From Micromonospora pattaloongensis (GTDB taxonomy: Bacteria; Actinomycetota; Actinomycetes; Mycobacteriales; Micromonosporaceae), in assembly GCF_900107255.1 (NCBI RefSeq), contig NZ_FNPH01000009.1:62001-126000 (forward strand): DNA of 64,000 nucleotides. Reading direction: 5' to 3'. Numbering within the stretch: the stretch's first letter is position 1; each line of letters starts with the position of its first letter. The notes below the pieces were generated by a model. That model was not told the origin of the DNA and ran no database searches. It was given only the letters and a program-made list of their open reading frames with translations. Below, in pieces: positions 58,603 to 64,000 of this stretch. The translations under genes were made by a program, and so were the position numbers.

Positions 58603-58642
58603 CGATATACCTGTCAGTCATTTATGCCTGACAGGTATATCG
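58603..58642. repeat. AT-rich perfect palindrome (15-bp arms)
   Basis: CGATATACCTGTCAG (58603-58617) and CTGACAGGTATATCG (58628-58642) are perfect inverted repeats around TCATTTATGC. It lies between the low-GC membrane gene and the convergent universal stress gene, with no T-tract. It may be a bidirectional terminator, the operator of a dimeric regulator, or a leftover of the insertion that brought the neighbouring gene. Confidence 0.6.
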
Positions 58643-58749
58643 GCCGTGCACCTGGTAGGTGTCGGCGGGCGCGTCGCGGCGCCGTACCGGGCCAGCACCA
58701 GATTGGCGACGGCCGGATCGGCGGCCCGCGGGGGCGTCGTCGCCGATCT

Positions 58750-59643
58750 TCAGTCGGCGGTGCGGGTGACCACGACGGGGCATTCGGCGTGTTGGAGGAC
58801 GCCCTGGCTGGTCGAACCGAGCAGCAGGCCGGCAAAGCCGCCGCGCCCGCGCGAGCCCACGACCACCAGCGCGGCGTCCCGGGAAGCCTCGACCAGCCTC
58901 CCCGGCGGGCTCGCCTCGATCACCTGCTCGCGCACCTCCACCTCGGGAAACTGCGCGCGCAGCGGCGCCAGCGCGTCCGTCGCGGTCGCGCGGGCCCGCC
59001 GCTCCACCGACGCCGGGTCGAAGTCCTCGCTGAACCCGGCCGCCGTCGCCTCGGGCAGGCTCAGCGGCGTCGGCCGCTGCCAGGCGTGCACCGCCAGCAC
59101 CGGCACCCGCCGCCAGGCCGCCTCGGCGAACCCGAACCGCAGCGCCGCGTGCGACGGCTCCGAGCCGTCGACGCCGACCACCACCACCCCGCCGGGGTGC
59201 TCCTCCCCGCGGACCACGGCCGTCGGGCAGCGGGCGTGCCCGGAAACCTGGACACCGACCGAGCCGAGCAGCAGGCCGGCGAACCCACCCCGGCCACGGG
59301 AGCCGATCACCACCAGGGCGGCGCGCCCGGAGGCCTCCACGAGCACCCGGGCGGGACCGCCGAGCACGGCCTCCGTCGAGACCTCGACCCCGTCGGCCGC
59401 CCCGCGGGCCGCGTCGGCGGCGGTCGCGAGCAGGTCGTCGGCGGCCCGGATGTACTCCTCGGGGACGACGTCGGGGGTGACCGCCAGGACCGGCATCGTG
59501 GGCACCGGCATCGGCGGCGAGTACCCGTACACCAACCGCAGCGGGTCACCGACGGCGCGGGCGCGGCGGGCCGCCCAGCGGACGGCGTCCAGGGACTCGC
59601 CGGAGCCGTCGACCCCGACCACCGTGCCGCGTGCCGCGCCCAT
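58750..59643 (-). CDS. Tandem universal stress protein (two UspA domains)
   Basis: 297 residues with two Usp domains. Each has the opening GVDGS motif (GTVVGVDGSGESLDAVRWA; VVVVGVDGSEPSHAALRFG) and the ATP-binding GSRGRGGFAGLLLGS. This two-domain layout is that of ATP-binding mycobacterial/streptomycete Usp proteins tied to dormancy and hypoxia. The ATG at 59643 follows GGGAGG; the 226-bp divergent gap before the VOC gene holds TAGAGT (59812-59817), a -10 candidate for the plus strand. Confidence 0.92.
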   Translation of the reverse strand: MGAARGTVVGVDGSGESLDAVRWAARRARAVGDPLRLVYGYSPPMPVPTMPVLAVTPDVVPEEYIRAADDLLATAADAARGAADGVEVSTEAVLGGPARVLVEASGRAALVVIGSRGRGGFAGLLLGSVGVQVSGHARCPTAVVRGEEHPGGVVVVGVDGSEPSHAALRFGFAEAAWRRVPVLAVHAWQRPTPLSLPEATAAGFSEDFDPASVERRARATATDALAPLRAQFPEVEVREQVIEASPPGRLVEASRDAALVVVGSRGRGGFAGLLLGSTSQGVLQHAECPVVVTRTAD

Positions 59644-59869
59644 CCGACCTCCCGCACCGCCCCCGGTCACACCGTAACCCCCGACCCCCCGGCCGCACTT
59701 CCGGTCGTCGCAACGCGCGCGCCGGGTCGGGTACTCCGCGCACCCCCGCCACCCATACCGCCGCGTGTAGCAGCGGTTGCGTGAGGCGCGATCCGGACCC
59801 GCCGACCACCTAGAGTGGGTGGCATCGGCCGCGGTGGATCGGACGCGGCGCGATCAGCAGGGAGGCAGC

Positions 59870-60235
59870 ATGCCCCGTCTCACCGGCGTCAACATCGGCG
59901 CGCCGGATCCGCACGCGCTCGCGGCGTTCTACGCGGCGCTGCTCGACTGGAAGATCGGGCGTACGGAGGAGCACGACGTCTGGTTGGAGCCGCCGGACGG
60001 CGGTCGGGGCCTCAGTTTCCAACGCGAAACGGAGCACGTGCGGCCGAGCTGGCCGGCCCGTCCGGGTGACCAGCAGATGATGATGCACCTGGAGATCGGG
60101 GTCGACCATCTGGAGTCCGCGGTGGCCCGCGCGGTGTCGCTCGGCGCGACCGTTGCCGAGTTCCAGCCGCAGGACGATGTCCGGGTCTGCCTCGACCCGG
60201 CCGGCCACCCGTTCTGCCTCTACGTCGCGGATTAG
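59870..60235 (+). CDS. VOC (glyoxalase/bleomycin-resistance fold) protein
   Basis: 121 residues. Two beta-alpha-beta-beta-beta units: GVNIGAPDPHALAAFYAALLDWKIG at the start and MMMHLEIGVDHLESAVARAVSLGATV, then VCLDPAGHPFCLYV at the end, as in VOC proteins of the 'glyoxalase-like' group. Metal and substrate are unknown. GGGAGG lies 7 nt before the ATG at 59870; the upstream extension has no coding support. It is convergent with desD (14 bp). Confidence 0.85.
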   Translation: MPRLTGVNIGAPDPHALAAFYAALLDWKIGRTEEHDVWLEPPDGGRGLSFQRETEHVRPSWPARPGDQQMMMHLEIGVDHLESAVARAVSLGATVAEFQPQDDVRVCLDPAGHPFCLYVAD

Positions 60236-60249
60236 TCGCTGCGCGATCG

Positions 60250-62025
60250 TCAGGAAGTGTGGCGGGCGAGGGGGTTGGTCAGGGTGCCGGCGAACTGCAG
60301 CGAGCCGGCCGGGTCGTTGAGGTCGACCATCTGCTGGTTGTTGCGCAGCTGCAGCCGGTTCAGGCAGGAGAGCGCGAACTCCCCGACGAACAGGTCGTAC
60401 CGGCCGAACCGCTCGGCGAGTTGCGGGTTCGCCGCCTGGTGGTCGCGCACGCAGGCGGCGACCGTCGCCCAGAACGCCTCCTCGGTCAGCACCCCGGCCT
60501 CGGCCAGCAGCGCCGACAGGAACCGGAAGAAGCAGTCGAAGACATCCGTGAAGATCGACAGCAGCTTCACGTCGTCGGGCACCGCCGCCCGGATCCGCTC
60601 GACCGCCGGGGGCAGCGGCGCGTCCGCGTTCATCACCACGATCTCCTCGGCGATGTCCTTGAAGATCGCCCGCTGCGGGACGCCCCGCTCGTCGAGCACC
60701 AGGATGACGTTCTCGCCGTGCGGCATGAAGGCCAGGTCGTACGCGTAGAAGCAGTGCAGCAGCGGCGTCAGGTAGGCGTCGAGGTAGCGGCGCAGCCAGT
60801 CGACCGGATCGAGACCGGAGCCGGCGATCAGCGCGCCGGCCAGCGGGACGCCGTCGCGGTCGACGTGCAGCAGCGACGCCATCGTCGCCAGCCGCTCCCC
60901 CGGCGCGAGCAGCGGCACCGGGCTCTCCCGCCAGAGCGCCGCCAGCATCTTCCGGTACGGCGAGCCCTTCGGCGCCGCGGCGGCGTACTGCGCGTGCCGG
61001 TAGCCGACCGCCGCGCGTTCCCGCAGGATGGTCAACCCGCTCCGCTTCAACACCTCGTCGCCGGCGATCAGCGCGGCCAGCCAGTCGTTGATCGCCGGCG
61101 TCGCCTCCATGTACTCGGCGGAGAGCCCGCGCAGGAAGCCCATGTTCAGCACCGACAGCGCCGTCTTGACGTAGTGCTTCTCCGGGGCGCTGGTGTTGAA
61201 GAAGGTCCGGATCGACTGTTGCGCCCGGTATTCGTCGTCGCCCTCCCCCAGGCAGATCAGCCGGCGGCGGGCGACCTCGCCGGCGAACGTCACCGCGAGC
61301 CGGTTCCCCCACTGCCACGGGTGCACCGGGATCAGGTGGAAGTCGTCGAGGTTCAGCCCGAGCCCGGCCATCGTCGCGGCGAAGCCGCGCAGCGTCGACT
61401 CCCCCAGCTCAGCCGAGATCAGCCGGTCGTAGTCGAGGTCGGCGCTGCTGGTGAACGTGGACCGGTCGCGGTGCGCGGCGACCCACAGCAGCCGGACCGG
61501 CCGGCCGGCCTCGGGGGCGTACGCCTGGTATTCGGCGATGTCGAAGCCGAGCCGGCCGTTGTTGGCGACGAAGCAGGGATGGCCCTCGGTCATTCCGGAC
61601 TCGATCGCCTGGAAGCCGGCACCGGCCAGCTCGGCCGCGGTCAGCGGCGGACCGGCGAGCTTGAACGCGGCGCTGGCCAGCGTGCTGGTGATCTCCTCGA
61701 GGTAGACCGGCAGCACCTGCTCGCCCAGGCCGAGCGTCCGCCGCAGATCGAGGATCAGGTCGAGCGCGTCGAGCGGCAGATCCGCGCCGACCCGCTGCCG
61801 GGTGATCGTGTCGGGATCGATCTGCCAGTGGTCCAGCGCCCGTACCGTCGCGGCGAACCGGTACTCAACCTCCCCGTCGTCGGCGGTGACGCGGTAGCGG
61901 CCGGAGGAGAGCGGCTCCGGGTGGAGCAGTCGCTCGTGGGCGAACTCGGCGAGCGCCTTGCGGACGAGTAGCCGGTTGGCGCGCTGCCAGTGCGCGGGGG
62001 TCAGGTGGGCGACAGCGTCGTTCAT
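60250..62025 (-). CDS. desD: NRPS-independent siderophore synthetase, DesD-like (IucA/IucC)
   Basis: 591 residues. IucA/IucC motifs: GHPCFVANNGRLGFD, FHLIPVHPWQWGNRLA, SIRTFFNTSAPEKHYVKTALSV and FMPHGENVILVLDERG. FhuF-like C-terminus with LQLRNNQQMVDLND. It joins N-succinyl/acetyl-N-hydroxycadaverine units into desferrioxamine with ATP. The ATG overlaps the desC stop (ATGA). The operon order desA-desB-desC-desD is complete apart from the 5' end of desA. Confidence 0.93.
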   Translation of the reverse strand: MNDAVAHLTPAHWQRANRLLVRKALAEFAHERLLHPEPLSSGRYRVTADDGEVEYRFAATVRALDHWQIDPDTITRQRVGADLPLDALDLILDLRRTLGLGEQVLPVYLEEITSTLASAAFKLAGPPLTAAELAGAGFQAIESGMTEGHPCFVANNGRLGFDIAEYQAYAPEAGRPVRLLWVAAHRDRSTFTSSADLDYDRLISAELGESTLRGFAATMAGLGLNLDDFHLIPVHPWQWGNRLAVTFAGEVARRRLICLGEGDDEYRAQQSIRTFFNTSAPEKHYVKTALSVLNMGFLRGLSAEYMEATPAINDWLAALIAGDEVLKRSGLTILRERAAVGYRHAQYAAAAPKGSPYRKMLAALWRESPVPLLAPGERLATMASLLHVDRDGVPLAGALIAGSGLDPVDWLRRYLDAYLTPLLHCFYAYDLAFMPHGENVILVLDERGVPQRAIFKDIAEEIVVMNADAPLPPAVERIRAAVPDDVKLLSIFTDVFDCFFRFLSALLAEAGVLTEEAFWATVAACVRDHQAANPQLAERFGRYDLFVGEFALSCLNRLQLRNNQQMVDLNDPAGSLQFAGTLTNPLARHTS

Positions 62026-62570
62026 CGGCTGGCCTCGTACTGGTCGCGGGTGCAGATGCTGAGGTAGGCGTCCTTGGTCGGCAGGCGGACTGTGTCGACC
62101 ACCCGGAAGCCGACGTACGCGTTGAGCGCGTGCACGGCGGTGTTGCGCACGTCCGGTTCGACCACGACGCGGCGGGTGGCCGGGTCGGCGAAGAGCAGCT
62201 CCATGACGGTGACGATCACGGCGCGGGTGAACCCGTGCACCGGGGTGTCGGTCGGGGCGACCAGGAAGTGCATGCCGACGTCGCCGGGCTGCACGTCGTA
62301 CACCCCGCCGAGCTCGCGCCCCGGGTCGTAGCGCTCGACGAGGAACGCCGGGCGTCCCTCGTGCAGACCGAGGAAGGCGTCGTGGTCCGGCCGCGCCGCG
62401 ATCGTGGCGTACTCGCGCACGACGGCGGCCTCGTCGGCGTCCTGCATCAGCCAGTACGCGGACTTGGGGTGGGTGACCCAGCGGTGCAGCAGCGCGGCGT
62501 CGCCGAACGGGTCGACCGGCCGCACGGTGAACTTGCCGAGCCGCTCATCGGTGCGGGTGAACACGGTCAT
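62022..62570 (-). CDS. desC: Hydroxylamine N-acyltransferase, DesC-like (GNAT)
   Basis: 182 residues of the IucB/DesC acyltransferase group: [77 protein letters not shown]. It acylates N-hydroxycadaverine with succinyl- or acetyl-CoA. Start at 62570 overlaps the desB stop (ATGA). Longer in-frame readings run into desB. Confidence 0.92.
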   Translation of the reverse strand: MTVFTRTDERLGKFTVRPVDPFGDAALLHRWVTHPKSAYWLMQDADEAAVVREYATIAARPDHDAFLGLHEGRPAFLVERYDPGRELGGVYDVQPGDVGMHFLVAPTDTPVHGFTRAVIVTVMELLFADPATRRVVVEPDVRNTAVHALNAYVGFRVVDTVRLPTKDAYLSICTRDQYEASR

Positions 62571-63874
62571 GCCCCGACCCCCGCGGGCGCCCCGAACTCC
62601 TGGAACGCGATGGACTTCTCGATCGGGTAGTGCTCGCGGCCGAGCAGCTCCCGGATGATGCACGAGTTGCGGTAGGCGGCCATGCCGAGGTCGGGGGCGA
62701 CGAAGCCGTGGGTGTGCAGCTCGGCGTTCTGCACGTAGATCCCGCGGCCGGTGACGTCGATGCTGTAGTTGCGGCGGACCGCGAACCGGCCGGCGTCGTC
62801 CCAGACGATGCGGTCGGCGATCGGGCCGAGAAACGGCGGCACCTCGTAGCGGTAGCCGGTCGCCAGCACCAGCGCCTGCGTCTCCAGGGTGAAGTCGCGC
62901 CCCTGCTCCTCCTGCCGCAGCCCCAGCGTGTACGTGCCGGTGGTGGCGTCGTAGCGGGCGCGGGTCAGCGCGGTGTTGGTCATCAGGCGGCTCGGGCAGG
63001 AGCCGGTGACGTTGCGCTGGTAGAGCAGGTCGAAGATGGCGTTGATCAGCTCGGTGTTGATGCCCTTGTAGAGGTTCTTCTGCGACGCCGAGAGGCGGTC
63101 ACGGGTGTCCGCCGGCAGCGCGTGGAAGTAGTCGGTGTACTCCGGGGAGGTCATCTCCAGCGTCAGCTTGGTGTACTCCAGCGGGAAGAACCGGGGCGAG
63201 CGGGTGATCCAGGTCAGCTCGTACCCGTGGGTGTCCATCTCCTGCAGCAGGTCGTAGTAGATCTCCGCGGCGCTCTGGCCGCTGCCCACGACGGTGATGC
63301 TCCGCCGGGCCTGCAGCGTCGCCTTCGCCGGCAGGTAGCCGGAGCTGTGCACGGCGTCGCCGCCGAGGTCCCGGACGGCCTCCGGCAGGTACGCCGGGGT
63401 GCCGGTGCCGAGCACCAGCCGCCGGGCCCGGAAGGTCGTCGGCTCCGCGCCGGCCAGCGCGTGCACCAGGTACACCGCGTCGGTGTCGTCGTACTCCACT
63501 GTGGTCACGCGGTGGCCGAAGCGGATCGTGTCGAGCTTGCCGGCGGCCCACCGGCAGTAGTCGCGGAACTCGGCCCGCAGCGGGTAGAAGCTTTCCCGGA
63601 TGTAGAACGGGTAGAGCCGTCCGGACTCCTTGAGGTAGTTGAGGAACGAGTACGGCGAGGTCGGGTCGGCGAGCGTCACGAGGTCGGAGAGGAACGGCGT
63701 CTGCAGGGTGCTGCCCGGCAGCAGCATCCCCGGGTGCCAGTCGAAGTCCGGCTCGGCCTCCAGGAACACCCCGTCGAGGCCGTCGATGGGCGCGGTCAGG
63801 CAGGCCAGCCCGAGGTTGAACGGGCCGAGCCCGATCGCGACGAAGTCGTGGACGCGGTCATCACGCGTGAACAA
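62567..63874 (-). CDS. desB: Cadaverine/lysine N-hydroxylase, DesB-like
   Basis: 435 residues, class B N-hydroxylating flavoprotein. FAD motif [16 protein letters not shown], substrate block [26 protein letters not shown] motif [18 protein letters not shown], and the C-terminal [13 protein letters not shown]. It hydroxylates the terminal amine of cadaverine with NADPH and O2. The start is a TTG at 63874 with GGGAG 6 nt upstream; it overlaps the desA end by 14 bp, so expression is coupled. Confidence 0.92.
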   Translation of the reverse strand: MFTRDDRVHDFVAIGLGPFNLGLACLTAPIDGLDGVFLEAEPDFDWHPGMLLPGSTLQTPFLSDLVTLADPTSPYSFLNYLKESGRLYPFYIRESFYPLRAEFRDYCRWAAGKLDTIRFGHRVTTVEYDDTDAVYLVHALAGAEPTTFRARRLVLGTGTPAYLPEAVRDLGGDAVHSSGYLPAKATLQARRSITVVGSGQSAAEIYYDLLQEMDTHGYELTWITRSPRFFPLEYTKLTLEMTSPEYTDYFHALPADTRDRLSASQKNLYKGINTELINAIFDLLYQRNVTGSCPSRLMTNTALTRARYDATTGTYTLGLRQEEQGRDFTLETQALVLATGYRYEVPPFLGPIADRIVWDDAGRFAVRRNYSIDVTGRGIYVQNAELHTHGFVAPDLGMAAYRNSCIIRELLGREHYPIEKSIAFQEFGAPAGVGA

Positions 63875-64000
63875 GGCGGTCTCCCAGGTGTGCGCGGGCG
63901 TGCCCGGCGATCAGGTCGAGGACCTCGGCGATGTCGCGCACCGAGGTACGCGGGTTGAGCAGCGTGAACTTGAGGTAGTGCCGGCCGTCGACGACGGTCG
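63861..64000 (-). CDS. desA: C-terminal end of PLP-dependent decarboxylase, DesA-like (partial)
   Basis: The last ~45 residues are in the window and read [20 protein letters not shown] followed by [17 protein letters not shown], the C-terminus of group II PLP decarboxylases of the DesA type. It makes cadaverine from lysine, the first step of desferrioxamine formation. The gene continues beyond base 64000; an iron-responsive (DmdR/IdeR) box, if present, would lie outside the window. Confidence 0.88.
   Translation of the reverse strand, partial: TVVDGRHYLKFTLLNPRTSVRDIAEVLDLIAGHARAHLGDRLVHA

Noticed and set aside
58643-58749. Coding-like remnant on the minus strand (AADPAVANLVLARYGAA) after the universal stress gene
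   Set aside because: Too short, no start codon, and interrupted by the palindrome; could be a decayed gene end but cannot be supported.

Overview
The window is high-GC actinomycete DNA, most probably from Micromonosporaceae (a Micromonospora/Actinoplanes-type soil organism). This is inferred from GC-rich third codon positions, abundant GTG/TTG starts, leaderless starts behind TAnnnT boxes, an Lsr2 xenogeneic silencer, a complete actinobacterial Mce operon, a SigD/RsdA pair, a desferrioxamine operon and a long extragenic palindrome. No tRNA, rRNA, CRISPR array, insertion sequence or prophage gene was recognised.

Layout. 0-11 kb is core and accessory housekeeping: a secreted GH3 glycosidase with a divergent truncated neighbour and a LacI-type palindrome between them, a DUF1990 protein, a NarL-type two-component pair, lsr2, an S4-type ribosomal protein paralogue, a PfkB sugar kinase, YaaA, a membrane-anchored FKBP and a membrane/GNAT fusion. 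11-21 kb looks like a catabolic island. On the minus strand are a YtcJ-type amidohydrolase and a double-domain Lrp/AsnC regulator. Divergent from them are an FAD monooxygenase resembling 2-methyl-3-hydroxypyridine-5-carboxylate oxygenase, a TorT/RbsB-like lipoprotein, an RbsA-like ATPase, an RbsC-like permease and an aldehyde dehydrogenase. The parts suggest import and breakdown of a small (possibly N-heteroaromatic) compound. Two face-to-face promoters can be read between the arms.

22-33 kb is an eleven-gene Mce lipid-import operon on the minus strand (ATPase, two YrbE permeases, MceA-F, two Mce-associated proteins). It is divergent from sigD-rsdA. 35-39 kb holds small DUF proteins, a pentapeptide-type protein, a phosphoribosyltransferase, an AlkB-like dioxygenase and a long-chain acyl-CoA synthetase. 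40-47 kb is a divergent sugar cluster: an MDR dehydrogenase and a Gfo/Idh oxidoreductase on one side, and GpgS, a GT4 transferase, an SDR and an MFS exporter on the other.

47-52 kb carries a secreted protein with six D-x-x-G-x-D-x-Y repeats, a ChaA-like antiporter, a chitin-type LPMO and a DUF305 lipoprotein. 51.5-55.3 kb is a cyanophycin operon (cphB-cphA) coupled to a small Cys-containing protein. 55-60 kb holds small or poorly known genes, one of lower GC beside an AT-rich palindrome, a tandem universal stress protein and a VOC protein. 60-64 kb is desD-desC-desB and the end of desA (minus strand), for hydroxamate siderophore synthesis.
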